Shown here piece by piece: positions 1-10,360 of a DNA stretch of 64,000 bases. Source of the stretch: Lamellibrachia satsuma (taxonomy: Eukaryota; Annelida; Polychaeta; Sabellida; Siboglinidae); the NCBI GenBank assembly GCA_033239005.1, contig BSQZ01000030.1, forward strand, positions 3,970,001 to 4,034,000, in the 5' to 3' direction. The notes beneath the pieces are model-generated. The model had not been told where the DNA came from, did not search any database, and saw nothing but the letters and a program-made list of their open reading frames with translations. Within the stretch, counting starts at the first letter, position 1. Each line of letters opens with the position of its first letter. Both the position numbers and the translations under genes were made by a program.

Positions 1-605
1 AGATGATCATTCCTGTCTGTGTAGTACATAAGAAGATCATTCCTGTCTGTGTAGTACATAAGATGATCATTCCTGTCTGTGTAGTACATAAGAAGATCAT
101 TCCTATCTGTGTAGTACGTAAGATGATCATTCCTGTCTGTGTAGTACATAAGAAGATCATTCCTGTCTGTGTAGTACATAAGATGATCATTCCTGTCTGT
201 GTAGTACATAAGAAGATCATTCCTGTCTGTGTAGTACATAAGATGATCATTCCTGTCTGTGTAGTACATAAGATGGTCACTCCTATCTGTGTAGTACATA
301 AGATGGTCATTCCTGTCTGTGTAGTACATAAGATGGTCATTCCTGTCTGTGTAGTACGTAAAATGATCATTCCTATCTGTGTAGTATATAAGATGGTCAT
401 TCCTGTCTATGTAGTATATAAGATGGTCATTCCTGTCTGTGTAGTACATAAAATGATCATTCCTGTCTGTGTAGTACGTAAGATGGTCATTCCTGTCTGT
501 GTAGTACATAAGATGATCATTCCTGTCTGTGTAGTACATAAGATGATCATTCTTGTCTGTGTAGTACATAAGATGGTCATTCCTGTCTGTGTAGCACAAA
601 AGATC
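1..605. repeat. 30-bp minisatellite, about 20 copies
   Basis: Tandem 30-bp unit around TCATTCCTGTCTGTGTAGTA, already running at base 1, so the array continues left of the window. Units differ mainly at agatgAtcat/agaagAtcat/agatgGtcat; agat and agaag forms alternate in the first 250 bases, giving a 60-bp dimer. Because 30 is divisible by three, both strands stay open for up to 205 codons; this is not a gene. It probably lies in a 5' intron of the ZNF143-like gene or upstream of it. Confidence 0.95.
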
Positions 606-874
606 ATGATTCCATATTGATTCATCTGTGGATCTTCAAAAATGTCTCAAAAACTTATTTGGCCAAGCCGAAATATCAGATTTATCCAATTTGATAGTTT
701 AGGGTTGCATCGTTTGTAAAATAATGTGTTATGAGCAGTGATGAGCAATTAAATGTTGTTCATATATACATACACAGAATAGCATAAAAACATAAAATTT
801 CATGAAGAAAGAAATGTTTACAAGTAATTTCTCATCACTTTATTGACCTATATAGTTACATTGTCTGACAGCAG

Positions 875-973
875 GTGGCAGGCATGATTGGTGTTCAGGC
901 GTCGTACCCTGTTGGTGTACCTAAGAGCGAGCCAACGGGTGCAATGTCAACAGCCTCTGTGCCAAATAATGTG
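875..973 (+). CDS. ZNF143: Candidate ZNF143 exon upstream of the fingers
   Basis: Acceptor gacagcag before 875 and donor GTGGGT at 974 enclose 33 open codons, phase 0 at both ends, which fits the next exon. It begins VAGMIG, which resembles VAGTGMIG just before the finger region of vertebrate ZNF143 as I remember it, then turns Ser/Thr/Pro-rich. There is no domain to confirm it. Confidence 0.5.
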
Positions 974-3900
974 GTGGGTACACAACAACACACATCACGT
1001 CATGAAGCGTGGCCCTGTCAGATGAATACACATTTAGATTTTTTTTCACATACTTAGCAGTGCTACTTTTGAAAAGATTTAACAAGATTTGCCATCCAAG
1101 CCAAAGGCCCAGATGGCAAGTGGACAAGGAAGCCATTGGCTTATCGAGAGTCCACAATGTTCAGCTACTTATAACCCGCCCTCCTGACATATGTGTCAAC
1201 CTTGTTTTTAAACATATTCACGCTGCTAGCAGTTACACAATCTGTAGACAGTTTGTTCCATTCATTTATTGTCCTCTGTGAGAACGAGTGCTTCCTGATG
1301 TCCAATCTACATTGATCCTTTACTAATTTTACCTCATGTCCTCTAGTTCTGCTATCCTTCTTGAGTGAGAAAAACATATTTCTATCTATATTTTCATACC
1401 CATTCAATATCTTAAAAACTTCAATCTGATCTCCTCTTAACCTCCTTGTCTCTAGAGTTGTAAAAGTAGTATTAAACAAATGTGGTTTCTTCATTTGTTC
1501 ACTTTATTTGGCCTCTTTGTATTCTTAGCAACTTATCTATGTCCGATTTATAATTCGTCCTGCATGCTTATATGCAATATTCATAATGATGCATAACTAT
1601 TGTTTTTTACAGAGGTGTCATTTTCCTAAATAACCTGAACCCTTAATTTGCCGTTGAAGCTGCAGTTCCACACCAGTTCCACACCAGTTCCACACCACTC
1701 TGTCATTTTGTTATTACATAGTTATTGCTAAATCGTTGTTTTTAGAGTTGTTTGTGGTATTCACACCCAAAATTGAATAATAATTATTTGCAATTTTTCC
1801 TAGATCATCTTGTATATTTTGTTTGACTCCATGTCATATATCCCTTCTACACACTTGTGTCATCTGCTAATTTCTGTACTTGTGATGTCACCATCTTGAA
1901 TATGATCAGTATGTCAACGAGGTGGCTCAGCGGTTGGAATGCTGGACTGTTAATCAAAAAGTCCACCTACTGTCATTTAGAAACTTTGTTCACTTCATTT
2001 TGCCTGGGCCTTTCAGAAGAGATTCTAAAAGTTGTTGTCAAAGATCCTACACGAGGGGTAAATGTCTAACCTGCTGCACCATGAACCACACCAGATGTGT
2101 CGATGATGCAGCTTAGTTAAATCTGCCAATTATCTGGCATAAGGACATGAATGTGTGACATGAGTGAACGTGTTATGTGTTATATTTCAGACAACTGTGA
2201 TGTCTCAGAGTGCGGCCCGAGTGAGTAGTGAGAAGGCCCTGGCCATGGGGGACAAGGCTTACAAGTGTCTGTACGAGGGCTGTGGTCGACTCTACACCAC
2301 ACAACACCATCTCAAGGTAGTGGGTCTAGATCTCACATCTCACAGCCACAGTTTACATATGTCACAGACATATATCACATAAACATTTGACACTTGACAA
2401 GCACCATCTCACAGGGTCATTTCAGTGTTGCATCTGATGCAATGGCCATGTGATAACTAGTGCATTACTATGAGCCCCCAGAACTAGTGCATGCACTATG
2501 AACCCTTAGAACTAGTGCATGCACTATGAGCCCCTAGAGAATTAGTGCATGCACTATGAGCCGCTCAATTGTTGACAATAACATCCAAGTCAAATCTCTC
2601 TACACAGGTGCATGAGCGGTCACACACGGGTGACCGTCCGTTCAAGTGTGACTTCAGTGGTTGTAGCAAGGCTTTTGCGACTGGCTATGGCCTCAAGAGC
2701 CACACACGTGTACACACGGGTGAGAAACCATACAAGTGTCCTGAGGAGTGCTGTGACAAAGCCTTCAAGACATCCGGCGATCTGCAGAAACATGTGCGCA
2801 CGCACACAGGTGACACTATGCTTTTTTGCTATATTCACGGCCCTTGTCCTCACTCCACAGAGATGGGCATGTATTTAAATGTTACACTAGACATGGAAAT
2901 ACTCAATAATGTAACATTGTCATATTCATAAAACAGTTAGAAATTCACATACTTTGTGATATTGAGGAACAGGTGTAAATTTGTAAGCAATCTTCTGTCT
3001 GACCTAGGGATAACATATCGTACATCATAACGGACACGTAACTGTCTCTGCAGATGCCCCAAACTCAGTACACTGAAAAAAATTTAACAGAACCAATTCA
3101 TAAGAATGAAGGTTCTGTGTTTATTACTGATCAATTAGTCCAGTAGAAATCAGCACATTTTTTTACAAAACTGGACATTTTTGGTAAAAAGCAAATTTGC
3201 ATCTTAGCATAACTAATAAGGTTTCCTGGACTTGCAGAAAAAATGCAACCAAGATTAACCCTGGGGAGCACTAATTTTTCCAGGAACAAAATATGTACCC
3301 TGCCTTTATCATATTTTCTTTTTTTGTTTTGATTGATCTTGAAGACACCACTGTTGGGGAGTAAATTGATCTTGAAGATACCACTGTTGGGGAGCAAATT
3401 CTGGTGTACATTTTTGTTTTGTATAATATCCCTAGTTGATATCTCTGTATGTTAGATGTGCACAAGTGGTAGCTTATAGTATTATTGCAGTGTTTTTTGT
3501 AGGTGGTTCAATGTCGATCAAAAGCCAAAAACCAATCGATTTTTGTTTTCCCTTCTTCATCACTGATCCCGTTTCACTGCCATCTCCACCACCACCACAC
3601 GCCAAGATTAATTTTTAATGTAGTGCACCATTATACATATCATTATACATATCATTATACATATCATTGCAAACACATTGACCAATAAATAAAACAGTTA
3701 CAAATTAACACAAACAAAAATGGTGTCACAAAATTGGACCAAAACATCCCAAATCAAAGTTTGGGGTAAAAACAAGGCTCCCCAGGGTTGAATTTGGTTG
3801 CATTTTTTGTGGCAACTCTGGGTACCCACTCTATCTTCATCCATCTGTTTAGATTTTGCTATGTGAAATGTACAAGTACATAACCACGTTTAATATTATA

Positions 3901-6900
3901 ATTATTATAATGATGGTTCAACTTTGACCTCTGTTGACAGGTGAACGACCTTTCAAGTGTCCCTTTGAGGGGTGTGACCGATCTTTCACAACGTCAAACA
4001 TTCGCAAGGTGCACATCCGCACGCACACGGGGGAGCGGCCGTACATCTGTCAAGAGGAGGGTTGTCACAAGGCGTTCGCCAGCGCCACCAACTACAAGAA
4101 TCATATCCGAATACACACGGGTTAGTGTCTGCTGAAACAGGCATGTTTACATCTACAATCACCATTACGATTCAGTTAGATAACACTTGTAAAAAAGGAG
4201 TGTTGAATTTGTTGCGCTCCAACATTCGTTGCTCAGAGGGCGCTACACTTTACCCTCAGCAGAATTGTTCATGCAAACTCCATATGAATTTCTCTTGAAG
4301 CATCCAGCAATGCTGCAATTGCCATGCAAAAACTATTCATTCTTATAATTCATTCACTAGAATTCCAACACTGTCTATTGCCAGATTGTCATTTATACAG
4401 CTGAGTGAACTGAGGCAAAGTGGGATGTCCAAAATTGCCCAAGTTTCAGAATGGCAGCAGATGGACTGGAACCCCCAGTCCTCTTGTCTGATGCTCTGAC
4501 TGCCGAGCGTCCTACTTGTAGATGGACTGGAACCCCCAGTCCTCTTGTCTGATGCTCTGACTGCCAAGCGTCCTACTTGTAGATGGACTGGAACCCCCAG
4601 TCCTCTTGTCTGACGCTCTGACTGCCGAGCATCCTACTTGTAGATGGACTGGAACCCCCAGTCCTCTTGTCTGACGCTCTGACTGCTGAGCGTCCTACTT
4701 GTAGATGGACTGGAACCCCCAGTCCTCTTGTCTGACGCTCTGACTGCCGAGCGTCCTACTTGTAGATGGACTGGAACCCCCAGTCCTCTTGTCTGACGCT
4801 CTGACTGCCGATCGTCCTACTTGTAGATGCTACTGTTTGTGATGTATTATACTAAGGTACGGTGACACAGTGGGTGCAACAGCGTGTTGTTGGAGACCTT
4901 GGTGAGAAACTCAAATACTACTTGTGTAGGCACTGTCTCTTAAGACTTCTCCATCTCAGTTCAGGCGTTCAATTGTGTAAGTTGCACGGTGTCCACAAAG
5001 TCTCTTTCACTTAACAAAAACATTTATTATTGACATAATAAATAAATGTTTTCTTACGGTGTATACTTGTTTGTGGGAAATATTTAAGTAATTGTTCAAG
5101 ACACAGTGAAAACGTTAACTGTTTAATCTCATAATTGGTTGAGATGAAGCCCTAATTTTTATAGGGAAACCAATTTTTTGCCATTATCTGCACTTCTGGT
5201 TGTTAATGCACTTAATTCTGTTGCCCTGTCTCGTGGACGTTCACATGTATATGTAACTGATATTTGCCTGCAGGAGAGAAGCCATACGTATGTACAGTAC
5301 ATGGCTGTGGAAAGCGCTTCACGGAATACTCAAGTCTGTACAAGCATCATGTTGTACACACCCACGCAAAGCCATATGTGTGCAACCACTGCGGAAAGAA
5401 CTATCGTCAGACGTCGACATTGGCCATGCACAAACGAACAGCCCACGGCGATGACACGGCTCTCGATGACTCTGACCAGCAGTTTGTGTTCACCCAAGAA
5501 CCAGAGCCCACTGATCACAGTAAGCTGTCACAGTACAATTAGTTGTGTCTTAGAGAGACTGCTTTTCAGGAATGTTATGATTTCATAATTAATATATCAA
5601 ATGGTGCATTGCCAAATTGTATCCGGTGTAATTGTTTGAGACGGTGGAGGAATAACACAAACAATTGGACGGGGCTGTCACTCAGTTCTCATTATTTGTG
5701 CTACTCCACCAGAACTCAGATTTGGGAACTGTTGCAGTCAGTTGTCATTCAGTTTTGAGACAAGTTGAATGTTCGTCTAGCATCTTGCATGAGATAACTA
5801 CGTCAAAATGTAAAAAAATTCTGCCGTCATCGCACGTGCCATTTTGTACGTGATGACCCCGTCGTAACGTAAACAGATAGTTTAGTCGTATCACATCGCA
5901 TGCCCGTTCAATTATGACATCATAACTGCACTACTGTATTGGATAGAGTATATTGAATATGTAATAATGGCTAGAACAATATAGTACTTTGTGATTTAGT
6001 ATGTGTAAAATAAATTTAAATATACACATATAGCACATTGGGTACGATAAAGCGGAGTAAGACTGTGATTTCTTAGGCCAAATTAAATATGACACTGTAT
6101 TCGACCTATTAAACATACATGCCCTAATTATTGTACACCCCTTTTTTAATCAGCAGGATCCATAATTATTGTAATTTGACGTGGAACAACTGAAGTGTTG
6201 CCATCTGGTGTTAACAGTTGGCACCACTTTTCAGTTGTTCTACACTAGTCACCAAATGACACCACTAGTGTTAAACAGTTACTTTATTGCCTTATTGTCT
6301 AGAGAAACATTATTAGGTCGAATATGGTACCTCAGATGCAGTTGGTTTAACAAACAATGAGTACTTTTGTTAAAATCATCGACAGAATTGACGGTGGTCA
6401 TTAGAACAGTGTGGCCTGTCTTGTGTAACAATGCGGCCTGTGTTGTGTAACAGTATGGCCTGTGTTGTGTAACAGTGTGGCCTGAGTTGTGTAACAGTGT
6501 GGCCTTTGATGTGTAACAGTGTGGCCTTTGCTGTGTAACAGTGTGGCCTTTGCTGTGTAACAGTGTGGCCTGTGTTGTATAACAGTGTAGCCTGAGTTGT
6601 GTAACAATGTGGCCTTTGCTGTGTAACAGTGTGGCCTTTGCTGTGTAACAGTGTGGCCTTTGCTGTGTAACATTGTGGCCTGTGTTGTATAACAGTGTGG
6701 CCTGAGTTGTGTAACAATGTGGCCTTTGCTGTGTAACAGTGTGGCCTTTGCTGTGTAACAGTGTGGCCTGTGTTGTGTAACATTGTGGCCTGTGTTGTGT
6801 AACAGTGTGGCCTGTGTTGTGTAACAGTGTGGCTTGTGTTGTGTAACTGTGGCTTGTGTTGTGTAAGAGTGTGGCTTGTGTTGTGTAGGTGACACGGAGG

Positions 6901-9507
6901 TTATTGCGCCCCCTGCCAAGCAAGCACGCCTACAGTACTCTCAGCCAGACCCGGGGCAGGGAACACTCATCATCAACACGGCCAGTGAGGCAACACACCC
7001 GGTAAGTCATCAACACAGCCAGTGAGGCAACACACCCAGTAAGTCATCAACACGGTCAGTGAGGCAACACACCCGGTTAGTCATCAACACAGCCAGTGAG
7101 GCAACACACCCGGTAAGTCATCAACACAGCCAGTGAGGCAACACACCCGGTTAGTCATCAACACGGTCAGTGAGGCAACACACCCGGTAAGTCATCAACA
7201 CAGCCAGTGATGCAACACACCCAGTAAGTCATCAACACGGCCAGTGAAGCAACACACCCAGTAAGTCATCAACACGGTCAGTGACGCAACACACCCAGTA
7301 AGTCATCAACACAGCCAGTGACGCAACACACCCAGTAAGTCATCAACACAGCCAGTGAGGCAACACACCTGGTAAGTCATCAACACGGCCAGTGAGGCAA
7401 CACAACTGGTAAGTCATCAACACAGCCAGTGAGGCAACACACCTGGTAAGTCATCAACACAGCCATTGAGGCAACACACCGGGTAAGTCATCAACACGGT
7501 CAGTGAGGCAACACACCCAGTACGTCATCAACACGGCCAGTGAGGCAACACACCCAGTAAGTTATCATCAACACGACCATCGAGGCAACACACCTGGTAG
7601 AATTACTGCTGTTAAAAAAGTTTTGTTGGTTAACTGGTACACAGCTAGTCAGGGATTTTGATTAATTAAAATGTCCCATTTCTCTAATGTTTTGGTTCTC
7701 AAAGTACAACTAAATTAACAGTGTTACACCTCGTGTTTTATTCTTTGTTACTGTTGTATATCTAGCATCATCTATTATATAAAATGTGCACCAGACACAC
7801 AAGAAATTCACGATTTTATTTCAGTATCGTATGTAAAAAAATTCAAATAAAATTTTAAATGCAATATTTTGTGTAATTTTACATTTGTGCTGAAACAGTC
7901 ACACCCACAATAATCAAAATAACAGTGATCTAAGCCATTGAAATCCCACAAGTTGTAATGGATTAGAACTGGTATTGATATCCTCAGATCACCATGGTGC
8001 CAGTGCCAGCCGAGTCTGATGAACAGATGTTGGCAGCATTGCGGGTGGCACAGGAGAGTGCTAGCGGTGCCAGTAATACAGTGACGCAGGCTGCCCTCCA
8101 TCAACTGCAATCTTCACCAAACATCACATTGTCAGGTGAAATTGCTGGGCAACAGATCTTCGTTGTTACAGACCCGCAGCAAATTGAGGCATTGCAGGTA
8201 ACTGGCTATTACCGAGAGGTAAATTGTTTCAGTGTTGTTCTTTCTTCTTTTGGAGTCCATACATGAAGATATTCTTTGTTAATTTTGTGTATAATGATTA
8301 ACACTCTCTCATTAGCTGTCAATCAGGTTTGTTATGTTCACAACTCTTGTGTGTGGATAGCTTAAGTAAAATGTGCACTATTTAATAGAAGAGTGCATAC
8401 ATTTGTTAAAATAATCTAAAGAATTGACTTTGATTGTCAGATTGAGTAATGAAAATGTGAATAGTCTCTGCCCTTAATTTGCTGAACTTAAATTGGATCC
8501 GGTTAAAGATAATTTATTAATTTGTCTGATTATTTAAGCAAAACTAAATAGCATATTTGTACAAATGAGCTAGCATGTCTTTGTGGATAATAAATAGGTT
8601 TGATTTTTTTTCGTAAAATAATTCTTAAATGAGATAAGTAAAAAATAAGAAGAGTAGTTTTGATGATAGGGACTGCAATGTTGATGATAGGAGTGCAGTG
8701 TTGATGAGAGACTGTAGTGTTGACGTGTTAGACACTGTAGTGTTGATGATAGTGACTGCAGTGTTGATGATAGGGCCAGCAATGTTGATGATAGGGCCTG
8801 CAATGTTGATGATAGGGCCTGCAATGTTGATGATAGGGCCTGCAATGTTGATGATAGGGACTGAATGTTGATGATAGACACTGTAATGTTGATGATAGAC
8901 ACTGTAGTGTTGATGATAGTGACTGCAGTGTTGATGATAGTGACTGCAGTGTTGATGATAGGGCCTGCAATGTTGATGATAGGGCCTGCAATGTTGATGA
9001 TAGGGCCTGCAATGTTGATGATACGGCCTGCAATGTTGATGATGGGGACTGCAATGTTGATGATAGGGCCTGCAATGTTGATGATAGGGCCTGCAATGTT
9101 GATGATGGGGACTGCAATGTTGATGATAGGGCCTGCAATGTTGATGATGGGGACTGCAATGTTGATGATAGGGACTGAATGTTGCATACTACAGAGTTGT
9201 GTAAGTGCAGATATTATTGCTGCTGTTGCAGAAACTGGCCCAGCAGCAACAGCAACTGCAGCAGCAGCAGCATGATCTAATGCCAGCATCGGTTGCCGAG
9301 CAACAAGAAACCATACTGAACAACAGCGATAGCAACAATATCACAACGGAGACAACAGCAAACATCATGACTACTACTAGTACAGTTGTAGACAGTGACG
9401 AATGCCTAACAACGGAAGTAAACACAAGTTTAGCAACAGTTGACACTGTGACAACGGCTACAATACACGACCACGGGGACGGCCCGAATACGTTCACTGC
9501 TGAATAG
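875..9507 (+). CDS. ZNF143: ZNF143/ZNF76 (Staf)-type zinc-finger transcription factor, exon-split, 5' end outside window
   Basis: Gene-level entry; coding exons are listed separately. Seven consecutive C2H2 fingers with TGEKP/TGERP linkers are read through exons 2191-2316, 2608-2809, 3941-4120 and 5274-5519. Finger wording ([73 protein letters not shown]) matches, from memory, vertebrate ZNF143/ZNF76. That family is nuclear and binds the SPH/SBS element at promoters of snRNA, tRNA-Sec and many mRNA genes. The tail is Gln-rich then Thr/Ser-rich and stops at TAG 9505-9507. All splice phases agree (0,0,1,1,1,0,0), giving 483 codons with stop if the 875 exon is included. Vertebrate members are longer; the missing part is the N-terminal activation region, expected left of base 875. 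ZNF143 and ZNF76 split within vertebrates, so a single pro-orthologue is assumed. Confidence 0.93.
1070..1905 (-). mobile_element. CR1/jockey-like LINE 3' fragment (copy A), mosaic
   Basis: The 3' end (1070-1480) is close to the other copies: tail repeat aacaagattt, 3' UTR, then the C-terminal RT frame ([19 protein letters not shown]). From about 1460 to 1905 the match continues but is much more diverged, e.g. gtgtcatctgctaatttctg against gtgtcatctgcaaatttcag elsewhere. Lies in a ZNF143 intron, antisense to the gene. Confidence 0.85.
1915..2140 (+). mobile_element. Possible tRNA-derived SINE
   Basis: Starts GAGGTGGCTCAGCGGTTGGA, a good A box (TGGCTCAGCGG) within a tRNA-like head having an anticodon-like CTGTTAATC (tRNA-Asn-like). 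No clear B box, so diverged or head-truncated. The body to about 2140 is not otherwise explained. Confidence 0.4.
2191..2316 (+). CDS. ZNF143: ZNF143 exon with finger 1 (first part)
   Basis: Acceptor tatatttcag at 2190, donor gtagtg at 2317. 42 codons, phase 0-0. The AARVSS...KAYKC lead-in and [17 protein letters not shown] give the first half of finger 1; VHERSH follows in the next exon. Confidence 0.93.
2455..2566. repeat. Short repeat of the palindrome TAGTGCATGCACTA, 3 full copies
   Basis: About 31-bp units, each with the perfect 14-bp palindrome TAGTGCATGCACTA followed by tgarccc. It lies 42 bp before the acceptor of the ZNF143 exon at 2608. Confidence 0.85.
2608..2809 (+). CDS. ZNF143: ZNF143 exon: end of finger 1, fingers 2 and 3
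   Basis: Acceptor ctctctacacag, donor gtgaca; phase 0 to 1. Starts [11 protein letters not shown], completing finger 1, then [19 protein letters not shown] (finger 2) and [19 protein letters not shown] (finger 3). Confidence 0.95.
2810..3940. other. ZNF143 intron, mostly unique sequence
   Basis: Non-coding. Contains a two-copy 34-bp direct repeat (gattgatcttgaagayacca..., 3332-3400) and three copies of a tatcattatacat 12-mer at 3634-3668. A short antisense LINE 3' piece at 3520-3605 is listed separately. No other gene seen. Confidence 0.7.
3520..3605 (-). mobile_element. LINE 3'-end fragment, relative of 46680-46980
   Basis: The reverse complement reads ggtggagatggcagtgaaac, followed by gggatcagtgatgaagaagg. 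It matches the 3' end of the RWEDCVKRDL-coding fragment at 46880-46970 base for base apart from scattered changes. No coding capacity of its own. Confidence 0.6.
3941..4120 (+). CDS. ZNF143: ZNF143 exon: fingers 4 and 5
   Basis: Acceptor ctgttgacag, donor gttagt; phase 1 to 1. Encodes [19 protein letters not shown] (finger 4) and [19 protein letters not shown] (finger 5), near-identical to the vertebrate protein. Confidence 0.95.
4335..4490 (-). mobile_element. tRNA-derived SINE-like element
   Basis: On the minus strand a B-box-like GGGGGTTCCAGTCC is followed by a body with CTCAGTTCACTCAGCTGTAT and AAATGACAATCTGGC, the layout of tRNA-derived SINEs. Its tRNA-like head is the unit amplified in the adjacent 61-bp array. 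Lies in a ZNF143 intron. Confidence 0.5.
4447..4832 (-). repeat. 61-bp array of tRNA-like SINE heads, about 6 copies
   Basis: Unit 61 bp, boundaries checked by offset (4501 to 4562). On the minus strand each unit has a D-arm-like GCTC-GGCAGTCA-GAGC and a T-arm-like GGACTGG-GGGTT-CCAGTCC containing GGTTCCAGTCC, close to the B-box consensus. The anticodon stem is missing. Units differ by one or two bases. Confidence 0.85.
5274..5519 (+). CDS. ZNF143: ZNF143 exon: fingers 6 and 7 plus acidic linker
   Basis: Acceptor tttgcctgcag, donor gtaagc at 5520; phase 1 to 1. Finger 6 [19 protein letters not shown] and finger 7 [17 protein letters not shown] are followed by an acidic stretch (DDTALDDSD), the same order as in ZNF143. 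Confidence 0.95.
5520..6400. other. ZNF143 intron with a foldback
   Basis: No coding sequence recognised. An imperfect inverted repeat at 6181-6243 (GTGGAACAACTGAAG against CTTTTCAGTTGTTCTAC) could form a stem of about 22 bp, and CACTAGT/ACTAGTG flanks a short spacer at 6243-6272. Confidence 0.6.
6403..6888. repeat. 22-bp minisatellite ending in the splice acceptor of ZNF143 exon 6889
   Basis: About 22 copies of gtgtggcctgtgttgtgtaa+ca with variants gcctttgctgtg and gcctgagttgtg. The last, changed unit reads gtggcttgtgttgtgtag and is the acceptor itself. The antisense open frames (THTVTQH repeats) are artefacts. Confidence 0.93.
6889..7001 (+). CDS. ZNF143: ZNF143 exon between two minisatellites
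   Basis: Acceptor gtgttgtgtag, donor GTAAGT at 7002; phase 1 to 0. Encodes [20 protein letters not shown] and a short tail ending TASEATHP. The acceptor is the edge of a 22-bp array (6403-6888). The last 31 exon bases plus the donor are the unit of the 37-bp array that follows (7002-7595). Confidence 0.85.
7002..7595. repeat. 37-bp minisatellite made of exon end plus 5' splice site, about 16 copies
   Basis: Unit gtaagtcatcaacacagcca+gtgaggcaacacacccg. The real exon ends catcaacacggccagtgagg+caacacacccg|gtaagt, so each unit holds the last 31 coding bases of exon 6889-7001 plus GTAAGT. Most copies keep GTAAGT; a few have GTTAGT or GTACGT. Confidence 0.93.
7596..7987. other. ZNF143 intron, nothing recognised
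   Basis: AT-rich, no repeat or coding exon seen between the 37-bp array and the exon at 7988. Confidence 0.6.
7988..8197 (+). CDS. ZNF143: ZNF143 C-terminal exon
   Basis: Acceptor tcctcag, donor GTAACT at 8198; 70 codons, phase 0-0. ITMVPVP start, then [19 protein letters not shown], resembling the hydrophobic/Gln repeats (TMVTQDG, GQQVAIV) of the vertebrate C-terminus. An ATG inside the exon could suggest a start, but phase and context favour an internal exon. Confidence 0.85.
8655..9182. repeat. 21-bp minisatellite in the last ZNF143 intron, about 24 copies
   Basis: Unit around aatgttgatgatagggcctg+c with variants ggactg and cactgt. Ends 50 bp before the acceptor at 9231. Unit length is divisible by three, hence long false open frames on both strands. 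Confidence 0.93.
9232..9507 (+). CDS. ZNF143: ZNF143 last coding exon, Gln-rich then Thr/Ser-rich
   Basis: Acceptor attgctgctgttgcag at 9231; an alternative in-frame cag at 9210 would add seven residues. Begins [17 protein letters not shown] and continues with a Thr/Asn/Asp-rich tail to TAG 9505-9507. Composition fits an activation-domain end; sequence conservation here is weak, so the link rests on phase, position and frame. Confidence 0.8.
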   Translation, partial: KLAQQQQQLQQQQHDLMPASVAEQQETILNNSDSNNITTETTANIMTTTSTVVDSDECLTTEVNTSLATVDTVTTATIHDHGDGPNTFTAE

Positions 9508-10360
9508 ACACTGCTCATATTCTACTCATTGAGAAATATTGTTTAAAAACAATTGTAAGTTGTTTTGTTTTGAATATGAAGTTGTGAATCTAGGTTGGTT
9601 TGTTATGTGAAGACGGATCTCAAGTAAGTGGGGCTACCTCATTTCTGGTGGCAGTGTCACCCGCCTGTGATTGAGTCTGTTATGTTTGTAATCGTCTGGT
9701 GTCGCCAAACCTTCCATGAACAGAAGTCACCAAGACTTACCACTAAGCAGAGTGTGAGACAATACGATTCTGACTAAATCCTAATATTTCATGTTCCACT
9801 CTGTGTGTAGCAGTTGTCTGTCCACGTGGCTCTTGGTCTTCCTCTGTCTCTCTATCCACCAGCCATTCCCTCAAATATTTGCTGTTGAGCTCCCTCTTGT
9901 CTGATGATGTGACCCACAAAATTGTGTGTGTGTTTCTATATTTTATATTAGAAGAGTTGGTTTTATATTCCAGCCCATGTGAGAACTTTTTATATTCGTG
10001 ACAACGCTCAGTCCAGCTTATGCACAATATTCTCACTAGACACCACATCTCGAATGTTCCCTATCTCTCTTCACTTCTTTTGTTTATGTTCTATGATTTT
10101 CATAATCTGACGCATTGGTACCTCAGTATCCCCACCTGTATACATGCTGAACTGATCCTGTCTTGCCTACCTCATGGTTTAGTAATGTATATACAAAGTT
10201 AGTCCATAACAATCAACTTGATAATTAATTATGCCACCAACATCTTTGTCATATTAATTTTATGATTTCAGATTTTTAGTTATTCTTATTGTGTGAATTC
10301 CAAATGAATTGATATAACTCTTGCAACGTATCCGGAATCAGCTGAGGTTGTATGAACGTG
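9508..10360 (+). other. ZNF143: Probable 3' UTR and downstream flank of ZNF143
   Basis: No coding exon. No clear AATAAA near the stop, so the cleavage site is unresolved. Includes an unremarkable low-GC stretch to about 10360. Confidence 0.4.

Noticed and set aside
1..605. CRISPR-like array
   Set aside because: Units follow directly with no spacers, in an intron-bearing animal genome. The same holds for all other arrays of the window.
6279..6923. 214-codon histidine/glutamine-rich frame on the minus strand
   Set aside because: Antisense of the 22-bp minisatellite before ZNF143 exon 6.
8570..9289. 239-codon IINIAGP-repeat frame and plus-strand MLMIGPA frame
   Set aside because: 21-bp minisatellite within a ZNF143 intron; splice sites around it define it as intron.
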